From Ochotona curzoniae (Eukaryota; Chordata; Mammalia; Lagomorpha; Ochotonidae), in assembly GCF_017591425.1 (NCBI RefSeq), contig NW_024465751.1, forward strand, positions 1,860,001 through 1,924,000: a stretch of 64,000 nt of DNA. Reading direction: 5' to 3'. The notes beneath the pieces were generated by a model. The model was not told the DNA's origin, searched no databases, and saw only the letters and a list, made by a program, of their open reading frames with translations. Below, piece by piece: positions 22,426 to 34,553 of this stretch. Every line of letters begins with the position of its first letter. Position 1 is the first letter of the stretch. The position numbers were made by a program, and so were the translations under genes.

Positions 22426-24349
22426 TGGCATCCACACCCCGGGGCGGAGGTGATGACTTCTGGTCTCACCTTTCTCTGAAATGCTGCTGCATACTCCACT
22501 CCACTTCCACCCAGCCACTCCACAGAGGAGGGGGCAGGGTCAGGAAAGTGAGCTCGTTGCCCCGAGGTCACTCAGCTTCAAGGGGGAGGAACGCACGGCA
22601 GGTGTGGGAGGCCACTGGGCGTCTGCTCTCTGGTTAGTGTCTGACTTTCAGGCATTACTGCCTCTGCCTTCCACAGAGACCTGCTCTCCTGTTTCCTCCA
22701 AAGAAAACAGCTCAACCACTCCTTGTGTCTGTGCAACCTTGGACAAGATGCACAACCTCTCTGGGCCTTAGCAGGAAGATGGCAACATAGTCACGCTTAC
22801 AGCCAGACCTTGAGTGAGGGTCAGCAAGCAAGCACTGTGGGTGTCTGCCCTCAATTCTTTCTTGCATTTTTGTGTCCTTCCCTGCCCCAGTGAGCGGCCT
22901 CTGAATCCCTAATAGTGGGTGTCTCTGTGCTGGGAAGTGTGCTGCGGGGCCTGGGGCAAGCTTCTAGACACACACTGGTGTGAAGCTGTGGGCGTGAACT
23001 TGGCTGCAAAGACTTCATTCGTAGTCTTCATCAGAGTTTTAGGAAAGTATGTGCTGCTAAAAGTTAACCACAGGCTCGGGGAGGGAAAGAAACCGTATCT
23101 GTAACATCTGCCCCTTTCCATGATGGAAATGCTCCCTCAGAGCCCGTATCAAGCTGCCGGAAATGCCTGCCGTCACGTGTGGGGTGGGGAGGAGCCATGA
23201 GGGCTGGCCGTGAACTTACAAAGACCAGAGAGCACTGCTCTGGCCTGGTGGGCGGTGGGGGACGACGGGGGAGCCAGCCTTCCAGCCCAGCGGGGTTACT
23301 GACTTGATGTCCGTCCGTGCAGCACAGGCGGTCTCCCTCAGCAGGCTCCTGCACTGCCACAGTGCTTCACTCCTCCCGAGAAGGCATCGTGCCCGCAGGT
23401 CTGGAAACCCAATGCATCTGTTCCCACCGCATCTACCCAGAGCAAAGGCTCTGCGCCAGTTGTATGTGTCACAGGGATTATGGAGTTTAATCAAGCACAC
23501 CGCCTCCCAGGCGCATGCTCCACTCCCAGGAACCCCAACCTGGCCGCAGCTCGCTTCTTTATGTTGGCATTTCTTAAAGAAATGTAAGAGGAGAATGCTA
23601 CTGAGTGCTCCCCTCCCCCAGCCTTTGCTCCTGCTCCAAGTGAACGGATGGCAAGAGGAAGCAGGCTTGATTTACCTGTAAGATCCACACCATTGTACAT
23701 TCCACCAAGCATGGCTTCTTACAGACCCCAAGCAACTGCCATCATGTGCGTGTAACTACCTTGCACACAAACTCCTATGTGAACTGAAACACCCTCTCCT
23801 TTCTGCCCACACTTCCCGCCACATTCCTCTTCGGTTCAGTCCCGCTCCTGCTCAGACACGCCAAGCCCTTTCCTGCCCCAGGCCTTGCTCCTCCTGGACA
23901 GCTCCTTCATGCCAACTCCTCCTGGCTCAGTTCTGTTCCAGGGTCGTGTCTTTCCCTGTCTCAGGACTCAGCTCACGTGTCAGCTTCCTGAAGGTTCTCC
24001 CCTCGCCACAGATGCTGGCCCCTTCCCAGCGCTTCCTGGACTCACTCTTTCCTTTCTTTCTCTCCCTCTTTCTCTTCTGATTTCATTGCAACAAACTCAG
24101 CAAGGCAGTCATCTGAAAAGCTGCTCCACTAAAAGCTGAAGGCCTCTGCAATGCATGGGCACATCTAGGATGCAAAACATCTCAAGCTGGAATTTTTGGT
24201 GTTGTTTTCCAGGGTTGGGTCAAATTAGAAAAGAAAAGCATGACTGCCTCATTGGTCATTTTAACTTTTTTGTCATTAGAGCCTTATCTTTTCCTAAAAG
24301 GAAATAAGCCAACTGGCCAAGTAGTGGACATTCATAGTACAGCAGGTCT

Positions 24350-24475
24350 CCAGCACATGCTCTATGAAGTAGGGACAACTGCACCCATTTCATAGGTGAG
24401 GAAACTGAGGTAAAGGATCTTGCTGAAATGCAGGCAGCTAATAAGCAGATGGGATTAGAACACTAGTTTTCACTG
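24350..24475 (+). mobile_element. MIR fragment
   Basis: CATTTCATAGGTGAGGAAAC followed by TGAGG, then CTTGCTGAAATGCAGGCAGC and GGGATTAGAACACTAG, is a clear MIR central-to-3' segment on the plus strand. Confidence 0.85.
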
Positions 24476-25216
24476 TGCTGGGCTGCTTCTTGCTCAAGCA
24501 ACAGAACAGTGGAACATCCTAGCTAGAGCCGGAGTAAGAGTTAAATCCCACTCTGTCAAAAGGTGAGTCAAATTTGCTTCTCTCTGAATTATCCCTTGCA
24601 CCCTCTGGGTGTGCAAGTGACACCCCAGGAGTCTGCAGACCAAGGAGCCGAATACAGTATACAGTTCACGTCTGGTAACCCTCCCTGACCTCATATGAGG
24701 CCAGCGAATGCTCTGGAAACTAGACCTCCAGTTGCCACAAACGGCTACCTGGCAGGTGCAACTAAAGGCAGGCAGGAGGCAGGGCAGAAGGTGGGGCACA
24801 GGGCTGGCCTGCCACTTGCTTGCTCTGGGAGGGGGTATCATGCCTTCTCCTTCCTGGCCTTTCATTTATTTGTAAAATGGAATTACCCAAGACCATTCTG
24901 CAGTCCTGCCAGCCTGGGAATCCGAAACTTCTCCTCACACAGCAAAGTTTAGTTTCTTTGTGTCCCTGCCTCACATCCATACACCTGATCCTGCCTTCCA
25001 GAAGAGCACCCTCAGTTGCAGAGATGGATGCTTAGGTCTTATCCAGTGGGCTGTCAGAGAACTGCATAGTTATTCTGTGAGCCATAAGCCACAACCTGCA
25101 AGGTAAGCAACATTTTATTGCATTCTGCTAGTTAGCTACTGCCAGGAAAGTTAATATATGCTAACAGGGATGGAGGGAGGAGACAGATGGTTGTAAAGCT
25201 AGCGTGCATGCGTGTA

Positions 25217-25242
25217 GACACACACACACACATACACACATT
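25217..25242. repeat. (CA)n microsatellite
   Basis: A short interrupted ACACAC run. Confidence 0.9.
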
Positions 25243-25839
25243 TTAAGCTTAGAGATGTGAGCCAGAAATAAAATGAGAGGTGTTGACAGAGCAGAGAGGG
25301 AGATGGGGAGAGAAAAGTCTTTTCTAGAAGAAGATAAACTTGCCAACGATGAAATGAGTTAGTGTCTGTGGCTCATTCATTGATACTGGTCTGTACTACA
25401 GGGATGGTGCCACACTGCCACCATGGGACAGGGACGCAGGGAGCTGCAGGGGGAGCTGTCAGGAATGCGTTCTGCAGCTATAATAAGAGGACACATCTCT
25501 TAGCACTAGGGCTTGCCAGGCCCTGTTCTCCAGAGGAATCCATCATCACTGTAGCCATACTACGAACATTAAACCATCTGCGCATGGAAACCATGTGGAG
25601 TTTGGGAACTTTGGCGACACTAGAACCAGGGGCATCTACTGGCGTCCTGAAGCTGCTGGAACCACTGAGCACGCCTGGGGAGACTTCAGTCATGGCAGTG
25701 CAGGCTGGGCATTGGGTATGAGGGCCACGATGCCCCTTGGGATGCCCACGTGCCCAACTGGGGTGTCTGGGCTTGAGCACCTGCTCTGCTCACAATCCAG
25801 ATTCGTGCCAGTGCACCCTCTGGGAGGCAGCAAACGATA

Positions 25840-26010
25840 GTGCAAGCAGTTAGTACCTGCACCTCACATGTGAGATCTAGTTGGAGCTCCTGGTTTCCGG
25901 CTTCAGCCCAAGCCAGTCCCACTGCAATGTCGGGTATGGGAAGGGAACAACAGATGTAAGATCTATCTCTGGCATTCTACCTTTGGAATAAATACATGAA
26001 AAAAATCTTG
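25840..26010 (+). mobile_element. C-type SINE, internally deleted
   Basis: GCAAGCAGTTAGTACCTGCA, GGAGCTCCTGGTTTCCGGCT and a terminal TTGGAATAAATACATGAAAA-AAATCTT are CSINE parts, but the middle of the element is missing. Confidence 0.75.
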
Positions 26011-27309
26011 AAAAATCTTGAAATGTTCACTTCTGGCAGTCAGCTCTGAGCTCCAGTCAGGATGTCAGCGGGCCATGCTCACTCTCGAGTCACCAGAAAT
26101 CCTACTCCTTGCTCCTCCAGCTGCAGGGACTGCCAGCATCCCCTGGTTTCTGGTCACATGGCCCTGTCTCTGTCTCCTGCGCTCCTTACCTTTTCTGCTG
26201 CATATGGCACAAACCTCCCCTGGCCTCTCTCACCCAAGCTGCTGTGCCTGCAGTGAGGGCACACCCACGTCCAGATCCTTCCCTTAAGTCACATCTAGCA
26301 ACGTCCATGGACCCATGTGTGTGTGGGCAGCCATGAGCCAGCCTGTTTCTGGACACTGTGAATGCTAACATGTGCTTGCAACAGTTTCCTTAATGCCATG
26401 CAAAGCAATCCTGATGCATGCTCTGTTATGAGCTGGATGCCAACCTCGAGGGTGACAAGCAAGGGCCTCCTGGTGTGGAAGCGGCCCCAGTGGCTCAGAG
26501 AAACAACGGAGTCCAGCCCGGGTGGCCCGGCCGGTGAGGGACCTCAACCTGTGCAGTTGGCACCCCTTTAACCAGCCCTGCAGCTCACAGATCCAGCCCT
26601 ATTGAGGCTGGTTGGTGCCCCTGGTCCAGGCTGGAATGCATAACTTCTGCTCGGACACATAATAGGTCCCTTGGCAACAGTTACTCTGCTGGTACTCTGG
26701 TGTCCCTGAGGCTGAGTTCAGGGCAGGACAAGGGCTCACGGCCAAAGTGCTCCTGTGTGAAACTGAAACTGCTATAGCTGACCAGGGGAGTGGTGCCCCA
26801 GCTCCTTGCAGGGTCCCAGGCAGGTGTGGGCAGCGGATCAGATGGCCCATCCACCTGCTCCTGAGCCCAAGACAGGCAGTCCTATGACTCAGACCCCCAC
26901 ATGTGCTGCGCCCCAGGCCGCTCTGCTCCTCCTCCTCCTCAGCTGACACAGTGTTTCTGCCCCTCTGGTTTTTGAATCACCCCTGCCTTGATTTTAGGGA
27001 CCCTGGGAGCCACTTCTCTGCTCCCCAGCCATGCCCCCTGTCCACTGGTGTGGGTCCCTTGGATCTCTTCTGCGTTAACCTCTGGCTCCTCCCACCCATG
27101 CTGACCACTTCACTTCACCTGATCTTAAGTCACAAGTCACCAAGCTGAAGGGAAGTGAGAAAGGCCCACAAATTACTGGGGCAAATGAAACTTTCCTTTA
27201 GTTGAAAGAGAAAAAGAGAACTCCTTTATACTGTGAAAAGCTGTTCTCTTAAGCTAAATGCTCCGAGTCTGGAGACATACAGATGCAAGGTCAATGGTGA
27301 CGCCTCCTA

Positions 27310-27510
27310 AGTACTAACTACACATGATTAATAGCAAGTGCCAGCACAAAGCTTTCCGTGTCCTTGGTTCTACTTTTCCTGCTCACAGTACCATGAGCTA
27401 GAGAGGCTAGTACTATTGCACCCATTTGGTAGATGATCAAACTGAGGCATTAATGAGGATGAGTGATGGGTCTCCCATCACAGATCCAGAACTTGAACCT
27501 TGGCCATGTC
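27310..27510 (+). mobile_element. MIR fragment
   Basis: AGTACTATTGCACCCATTTG then GTAGATGATCAAACTGAGGC, ending near CAGAACTTGAACCTTGG, follows the MIR consensus in order. Confidence 0.8.
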
Positions 27511-27625
27511 CTGCTTTCTGTTTCCCTGTGGCTCACAGTGGCAACAGGCCCACTCCTCTGCCAACCGCTGCCCCAAATCAGACTGCCTCTGTCGCCTGTG
27601 GCTGCCTTCCTCACGGCCCCCTTAC

Positions 27626-27733
27626 CTGCCGTGGTCGTAGTTCTCAGGAGCGTGGTACATGAAGACATTTCCTCGGGCCCTCCGGGCCCACAAGCTGGCC
27701 AGGTCGATCACGGGGCAGATAATGAAGTAGTCC
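27626..27733 (-). CDS. TG: Thyroglobulin exon 45 (ChEL core)
   Basis: This exon encodes 35 full codons (human about 2586-2620), DYFIICPVIDLAS to MYHAPENYDHG, with a shared Arg codon at its start and a shared Ser codon at its end. The acceptor is TTTCTCAG|GGA and the donor is GGCAG|GTAAGG. It is one of the most conserved pieces of the domain: the strand FIICPVIDLA and the run GNVFMYHAPENY match human almost exactly. The Cys in FIICP aligns with human Cys2591, which pairs with Cys2715 encoded by exon 47. Tyr-Asp-His replaces human Tyr-Gly-His just before the exon end. Confidence 0.97.
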
Positions 27734-29448
27734 CTGAGAAAATGAGAAGGTGGCAGTGGCGGAGGGAGGGTAGCTGTGGTGGTTACGCCGTGCTTTGGGG
27801 ACAGTGACCCAGGCCGACAAAGACCGGTGTCCTTGTGTTCACCAGGCGAGGGTACTCCAATGGCACAGGTGGGCACTGATGAGCAAGTCAGGCCATAGTG
27901 TGGGGTCTGCTCTGGTTCAGGATGAGTGGGGATACCAGAACCAGCCCCCACCAGCAATGGCACATTAGGGGTTAAGGAATCTGGCCGATGAATATCTTCC
28001 AGGGCCAGCAGCAGTTTTACCCAAAGATCTGGGAGCAAAATTCATCACAGCAAAACACACGTAACCGTCAGCAGAGCTCAGCGCGGCAGAACCTTGACGG
28101 CTCTTTGTGCAGGTGGCACCCTGAGACCCCTGGCTCCCACCTGACCATCACTCTGCCACCTTCACCTCTTGGCACCCAGGGAACATTCGTTGGTGTCTCA
28201 ATGGCACCACTGGAGAGGGTGGCTCCTCCTCTAGTGGGGAGGACCTGGGAAGCTGTCCAGCAAGTTCTAATGCACAAGGAACGAGCCAGCCTAAATGCCA
28301 GGCTGTCTCCTGCAGTGACATTTCCTATCCATGTTCCCTTTGTGGGTGACGCAAATGTGTTTATGAAACTGCAGCCCGTGACAGCCTGGCCCTGTGTGCA
28401 GTGACAGCCAAGCCTGGCGTGCAAGCCACCTGAAAGCGAGCGACTCAGCAGCTCCGCATGGCCTTGGCCGCTAACCCTTCAGCTGAGACACGGGGTGAAA
28501 GGGTCGCTAACCACCGAGACTCGGCGATGACCAAGGCTGGTAATGCAGGGACAGCCCCACAGCTGTCACGGGAGGCACCCACCGGCCTCCTGCTGATCGA
28601 AATGAGTGCTGTGGGTGCCTCTGTGGGTCAGGAGCACGCTTTCCTGCCGCAAGGCTCCACAGCTGATGGGGCTGGTGCACAGGCTGGGCCGGGCCGGGCT
28701 GGCCACAGCTGTGCTTCTGCTTATGGCCCCAGAGGAATCTGGGAGTGGGAGCAGGGAAGGGGATGGCTGGCTGCTCTTCCAGGAAGCCTCCCTTGGTTGT
28801 GCTGCCTTCTCAGATCTCATCTTTACCCCAGGCACCGAGGCTCTCTGGACTCCACCCGGTAGCCCTCTCCCCAACCCACTGGACAAGGCAGCCTGGGGGC
28901 TAGACACAGCTGCTGACAACCCGGGCCAGGGCACAGCTCTACCCAAGAGGGAACCTGAAAGTCACTGGGGCCCCAGGACCCCCACGGCTGAGTACCAAGT
29001 CATCCTGAGCGAAGGATCCCCCGACTGGAGCCACACCCCCTCAGCCAAGAGACCCAGAGACCCTCTGGCCTGCCCCTCCCAGCAGAGGCCAGCTCAATAG
29101 CTATCTGGGCCTTGATGTTGCTTCCGCTCCAGGGACAGGGAGCAAAAAGGGAGTGGAACCGTCACCCAGCAACCACAGAGGGGGGAAGGCAGGGATGAGT
29201 GGGTCCCCACTGTGGCCCCTGCCCCAGAGGCCTTTGAAGAAAGAATGACCCGAAATCCAGGTTCCCTTCCTCTCACTGTAAAGCCACTCCTTGCGCCTTT
29301 CTGGGGAATTACACTTTTGGCACCATTGAGAACCCCGCAGGTGCAGGAGGGAGCCAGGCCAGCCGTGACCCTGGGGCAGCAGCAGGGAAACCAGGCTTGT
29401 TCCAGGGCCCAGCCCTGGAGGCAGGGGTGCCATAGCACTGGCGCTTAC
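27734..29448 (-). other. TG intron 44
   Basis: A 1.7-kb GC-rich intron with donor GTAAGC and acceptor TTCTCAG. Open frames here (for example 28606-29100 plus) show no family resemblance and no splice logic. No repeat is recognised. Confidence 0.88.
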
Positions 29449-29630
29449 CGCGTGGCGTTTTCCAGCGCCCGAGAGAAGGAGGCGTAGTCATCCGCTGAGT
29501 GCTCCAACGAGTAGTACCACGTGGCAGCGGCCAGCACACGCGCGTCCGAGTCCTCGCCACCCAGTGAGTTCTGCAACGCCTGGTAGAAGGCTGTTTTGCT
29601 GTTGCTCCGCCCTTGACTTTCCTCAAATTT
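29449..29630 (-). CDS. TG: Thyroglobulin exon 44 (hormonogenic site B)
   Basis: This exon encodes 60 full codons plus two bases of an Arg codon completed in exon 45 (human about 2525-2585). It starts KFEESQGRSNSKTAFYQ and ends RALENAT(R). The acceptor is TTTTTTTAG|AAA and the donor is CG|GTAAGC. Exon residue 16 (AFYQ) aligns with human Tyr2540 and residue 49 (ADDYASF) with Tyr2573; in the human structure these are donor and acceptor of hormone-forming site B. The acidic residues before the acceptor Tyr are kept. Asn-Ala-Thr at exon residues 58-60 matches the N-glycosylation site Asn2582. The first residue is Lys where human has Gln, directly at the splice junction. The acceptor lies next to T7 and T14 homopolymers on the transcribed strand (29633-29639 and 29651-29664). 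Confidence 0.97.
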
Positions 29631-30414
29631 CTAAAAAAAGAAGGAAAGTTAAAAAAAAAAAAAACAATACTGCACGATGATTCTTTGGCCAGATCCTGAA
29701 AAGTTCAGGTCAGTGTCCTGCTCACAAGCTTGTTCTAGAATTTTCTCTCCAGCAAGCAGTCTGCTGGGGTTTGAAGCCCAGCTCTGTCTCCCCTTTGCTG
29801 GGTGTCATTAACCAAGTGCCTTCTTCCTCCGTCCACCGCGGGGTGATGGGAAGGACTGGAGGGGTTAACACAGGGGAAGTGAGTAAAATGGCTCCGGTGA
29901 GCTGCTGGCCTGGCCTGCAGTCCATATTCCGACTGCTCTCACGGCCTGCTTCGTTTGCTGCCTTGGTCACGCACCATCAAGGGCTGTGCACACGTTTTTA
30001 CTCAGCTAAAGATGTGCTTCACTCAGGGCCACGTGGAAAGAGACCTTGAGCCGGCGCAGGAGCCCCCGACCTGTCTCGGGGGGCTCTGGCTCTAGAGGAC
30101 ACAAACTGGAGGACGCAGCCGTGAGTGCGTGGCTCCCCAGGGACCAGCAGGGCGGGCTGCCGGGCTGTGGAAGGCTAGAGCCTGGGCCAGGGCCTGCGGG
30201 GTGGCCAGCCAGGCGGGAGCGGACCCTCCCTCTCTCCTCTTCTTGTCTCTGGGCTGTGCTGTGGGCATCTGGGGGTGTGACAGTGCCTTGCCCCATGAGC
30301 TAGTTTACGCCTGTGTGGGCACGAAGGGGAGAAGAGCGGGGGCAGCGCCTCGGCTGAGGATGCTCCTGCGTCATAGCTGGACATGGCTCTAGGGTCTGGG
30401 CTTGGCATGAGCTT

Positions 30415-30605
30415 TAATACTCACACTCACACACACTTGCACACACATACACTCACCCACACTCACACTCAGATTCACACCTGTACTGTCACATACATTC
30501 ATTCCCTCCACACTCACTCACATGTAAACTCACACGTATATCAATTAGCCCACACTCTCACATTCACACACACTCACACACACTCACACACACTCACTCA
30601 GACAC
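30415..30605. repeat. CA/CACT-rich array
   Basis: Interrupted ACACTCACAC and CACACACTCACA units spread over about 190 bp. They resemble the spacer parts of the 2.6-3.7 kb minisatellite but lack its CTGCCCTCCTGCTG core. Confidence 0.9.
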
Positions 30606-31149
30606 ACGCATCATCACCAGAGGGCAAGCAGCTAAGAGGACGTGGTGCCCACATCCACGATGTAGGGCATGCTCCTCTGCCACAGACCACAGGAAATCCG
30701 GCCACTTGTGAGCATGTGGGTCGTGTAACAGGAAACAAGTGTGACACAGGACGAGTGCTGCACACTCCAGCCGACCGGGGAGCCTGCGCAAGCGGACCTC
30801 GCAGAGCAGAAGTGGTCTGGTGGTGACTAGGGGTCTGGGCGGAGAATGGGAGGGAGTGGGAAAGGGTGGTCCACGTTCAAGCATTACAGTCACAACACAC
30901 CCCAGAATTCTTCCACACAGCGGAGGAATCTGTTACCAATCACAACGCGTCTTTTTCTGCTCCATTAGGAGCGAGGGCTGTGGTTATCACACACCTGCTC
31001 AAGAGGGTCGTACACTGGGTGCCCTGATCTGATCCTTGTTCAGCCTGCACAGAAACACCACGCTGGGCCCATGCCTGTGCATCATTGCTGTTTATTATAC
31101 TTGGAAAGAAAACTGAGGACTCCGAGTCTGGAGTCAAAATGTAGGGTTT

Positions 31150-31468
31150 GGGCCTGGTGCAGTAGCCTTGTGGATAAAGTCCTCGCTTTGCACACACCAG
31201 GATCCCATATGAGCACTGGCTTGTGTGCCGGCTACTCCACTTCCCTTCCAGCTCTCTGCTTGTGGCCTGTGAAAGCAGTTGAGCATGGCCCAAAGCTTTG
31301 GGACCCTGCCCCCATGTGGGAGTTCTGGAAGAAACTCCTGGCTGTTGGCTTTGGATCAGCTTAGCTCCAGCCGTTGCAGGCACTTGGGGAGTGAACCATG
31401 AGTGAAAGAGCTTTCTGTTTTTCCTTCTCTCTGCCCTTCTAGTAATAAATAAATGAATCTTAAAAAAA
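31150..31468 (+). mobile_element. Pika-type C SINE
   Basis: The head GGGCCTGGTGCAGTAGCC is followed by TAAAGTCCTCGC, GGATCCCATATGAGCACTGG, a GGCCTGTGAAAGCAG core, GCACTTGGGGAGTGAACC and TAATAAATAAATGAATCTT. Flanking ATGTAGGGTT and ATGCAGGGTT look like a target-site duplication. Confidence 0.9.
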
Positions 31469-31639
31469 TATGCAGGGTTCAGGTGTCTGCTGTCAGTTCA
31501 GGGCAGTGTCAGGGAAGGTAATCCGCCTCTCTCTGAGCTTCAGCATCTTTGAAATGCCTGAGATGGTGCCAACACAGGCTGTGTCTCTCCTGCCCTCAGA
31601 GGAGATGCAGAATAAGAGGAGCCAGGAGGTCCTGGTGTG

Positions 31640-31745
31640 CAGGCAGGAGCCTGGGGCCTGCAAGCTGGGCTTGCCTCTTCCTGTCCTGTGGCCCTGGGCG
31701 AGTCGCTTCACCTCTCGGCTTCATGGATCAAGCAGATTATTAAAC
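31640..31745 (+). mobile_element. Possible MIR fragment
   Basis: GTGGCCCTGGGCGAGTCGCT then TCACCTCTCGGCTTCATGG resembles the MIR section with TGTGACCTTGGGCAAGTCAC. Confidence 0.45.
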
Positions 31746-33424
31746 CTGCCTCACTGTGCTGTCCCCAAGCCCCCTGGCTCCAAGAGGAAAGCACCAAGCC
31801 ACGCCCTGGGCCTCATCCTCTCTCAGGGAAGAGGGCTCCTCCTTGTTGGGAGTCACATTTTCCCTCCTCACTCTGTGTAACAATGAATGAGCAGTGAAGG
31901 TAGGCGGAGCCCAGCCTGGTCTTTTCTCGTGTTCAGGCTGCTTGTTCTGCTCTGAGCCCAAAGCAGGAGGGCAGGGATGTAGGTGAAGGTAAGGAGGATG
32001 GCCAGGCAGAACCTTCAGGTCCTTTGCTGACTGCCTGGTTTGTAAAGGGGGAATTACAGAGACCTCAGATACTGGGTGGGGCTGAGCCCAGAGTGGGTGC
32101 AACCAGAGTAGGAGTGGGGAAAGGCTGGGCTGTCTGCATCCGAGACTCCCCAGGCTCACGGGAGGCAAATCCACCTGCAGTTCTTAGCAGCGAGCAGCCA
32201 CAGGATGACCAGCACTGCAGGACTGGGGGTTCATGCTCCTGCTGCACTGGTCATTGTTGTGCAAACCCGAGACATGACTTCCCTCTCCAGGCTATAACGC
32301 AATGATCATGCAAGCTATAACGCAAGAGGGCCACCGGGAGGCCCCTCAGCCAAAACCCCAGACCCTCCTACTTGGCAGAGGAAGTAGGGCTAGGACTGAA
32401 TTGATAATAGCCTGCTCCCAGGCTGGTCTGCTCGTTACAACCTAGAGGAAGTGCGTGCTGGTGGTAATGCTGTTTCCTGCATTCTGAAACAATTTGTTAG
32501 GGCTGTGGCTGGGGATGACGAGCAGAGCTGCCCATGGAGCAGGCTCTCCTGGCTCATCCCCATGACTGGCTTGGGACACGTGAAGCACCCCACTCATTGT
32601 CACAGCTCTGCCTTACCCTGGCTGCTGGACTGGCATTGAGACCCAGGAAGTGACCCCAAGATCTGGGCAGTGGGGAAAGGGAGTGACACTGTGTTCTCCA
32701 AACGCCAAACAGGCTTTCCGCTTTCCAAGGCCATGCTGTCTCTTCTGCTTAAACACCTTTGCCTAGTTTGCCTGTGTAATGGCTTTAGGTGAGGCTCATA
32801 TTGTTTAAAAAGAAAAATTTCAATGTGGATCCAAATAGCCTGGAAATCTGGATAAAATACAGTTCTGATGTTAGTGAGTCCAGGGTAGATTCCCAGAATA
32901 TTCGTTTAAAAATGTTTCTGAGTTACTTATTTATCAGGCAGAAAGATGGGGTGGGAGAAGGCAGAGACACACCCATAACTCCTCTCTGTGATGGGGTGCA
33001 GCCGGGTGACAGCACCCCACAGCAGTGGGCAGATGCGACTCCATTTTGGTTCCTGTATAGCCAACCGCAGGTGGCTACTGCTCTAAACACTTGCTCACTG
33101 ACTGGCTGAAGGACTTCTCTGAGCTTAAGTTGATAGGATACTTCATGTTGTGTACCACCCAAGCTGGTTTCTAATGCCTACCACCTAAGTTGATTTTATG
33201 ATTTGTATTGCTCACCAACCAGAATGTGATTCACTGATTGGATAGCTTGAGAAAAAAATCCCCAGCTGTTACACACCAATAAGAGCTCAAAAAATCCCTG
33301 ACTTCGGCCATGTGGCACAGTGGATGCTGCAGTGTGGGAATTGTTGGCGCCACACTTGGCTAAGAAGGACTCCTCCTGTACATCCAATTCTTGTGCCAAT
33401 GTGATCTCTCTCGCTCTTCAGAAC

Positions 33425-33675
33425 TTATCTACTGGCTTACTCCCCCAGATGCCCACAAGAGCCAGGGCTGGGTCAACCTGAACCCAGTAGCACAGACACT
33501 CCAACTGGATCTACCAGGAGGGTGTCAGAGACTCCCACCACTGATGCTCCTCAGGGTCTGAATTCGTAAGAAGCAGGAGTTAGGAGCCAGACAAAGCCAG
33601 GCATCAACCCAGGCATCGTAAGTCTCACAGTGACACACAACCAAGCCAGACATCTTACCCCTAGCATTTTCGTAA
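33425..33675 (-). mobile_element. C-type SINE, diverged
   Basis: ACTGGCTTACTCCCCCAGAT then GCCCACAAGAGCCAGGGCTG is the reversed CSINE middle. AGAAGCAGGAGTTAGGAGCC and CAGGCATCAACCCAGGCAT fit the reversed front half. The tail is missing. Confidence 0.65.
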
Positions 33676-34239
33676 GTCCCCAGACAGTGCTGGCACCATG
33701 GGTATGGGGGTGTGTCCCTCTGGCCACAAGTGCTAAGACATCCCAAATTCCCTTTGGAGCTCTCTCCTCCAGGGAGCAGGGCAGAGCACAGTCCAGGGGC
33801 AGGTGCTGAGGTCAAACCATCTGGCTCCACACCCACTCCGCTCCTGGTTCTGGCTCTCAGCATATGCTGCCGTTTTCCCTACCTCTGCTTCCTTCCTTAT
33901 GCAAAGTGGATAATGATTTTTTAAAAATGCCTGTTGCACAGTGACTGTCGGATGCCAATGAAACAATAAGTGTGAGTGGCTGCTACTAATCGCCTCGCCA
34001 GGCCAGACCAGAGGTCCTGTGGGCCATCTGGGTCCTGGTAAATCTCCAAGCCCTTTAGCTGTCACTTTGCCTGCTGTTGTGAAGGGAGGTGTCCAGGGAT
34101 GCGCACAGTGCCAGATGCCAGCATGGTACCAGGTACTTCCTACACTGAATGTTTGAGTCGTGGAGGCTTTGACTTTTGTCCTCACAATGCAGGCCAGCAG
34201 GTAGAAGGAGGACTTTAAAGTCAGGCCCCTTGTGTCCAC

Positions 34240-34400
34240 ACCCTGAGCTGGAAAGATCTGAGCTACAGGGTGGCTTTGCTGCTTGTCAGCTTTGTAGCTT
34301 TGGAGAGCTCAAGCTAGCTCTCCATGCCTTTGCTTCCTTATCTGTGGAATGGGCATGGTAACACAGCTCTCTGCATAAAGCTGCTGAGATGTTCAATGAC
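34240..34400 (+). mobile_element. MIR fragment
   Basis: GCTTCCTTATCTGTGGAATG and a following GCTGAGATGTTCAATGAC fit the MIR 3' part (CATCTGTAAAATGGG, then a TTAAATGAG-like end). Confidence 0.6.
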
Positions 34401-34463
34401 AGAAGACCCACAGGGGTCTGAGTACTGTGTCCTGTCGGCTCAACTCTGTGGCTGCTTCAAGAG

Positions 34464-34553
34464 GCCAAGAAAACCCAAGTCTCCCTGAGAGAGGCCCAAA
34501 CATTTGGAATCTTCTCCTGGATCACTATAAGGAAGCAGCTGGTTGGGGCTGCC
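34464..34553 (+). repeat. 90-bp inverted duplication, copy A
   Basis: GCCAAGAAAACCCAAGTCTC starts the copy, which runs to GGTTGGGGCTGCC. The reverse complement of 36250-36339 matches it with two substitutions in 90 bases. Its last eleven bases (34543-34553) are the beginning of the adjacent SINE. Confidence 0.95.

Larger units (their letters stand above)
21221..27625 (-). other. TG intron 45
   Basis: A 6.4-kb intron with donor GTAAGG and acceptor GCCCCAG. It contains MIR fragments (about 22335-22425, 24350-24475, 27310-27510), a short CA run at 25217-25242 and a partial CSINE at about 25840-26010. No other coding exon is recognised. Confidence 0.88.

Noticed and set aside
28458..29100. Plus-strand ORFs of 134-164 codons in intron 44
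   Set aside because: They lie in a GC-rich intron, antisense to TG, with no domains and no conserved splice sites visible.
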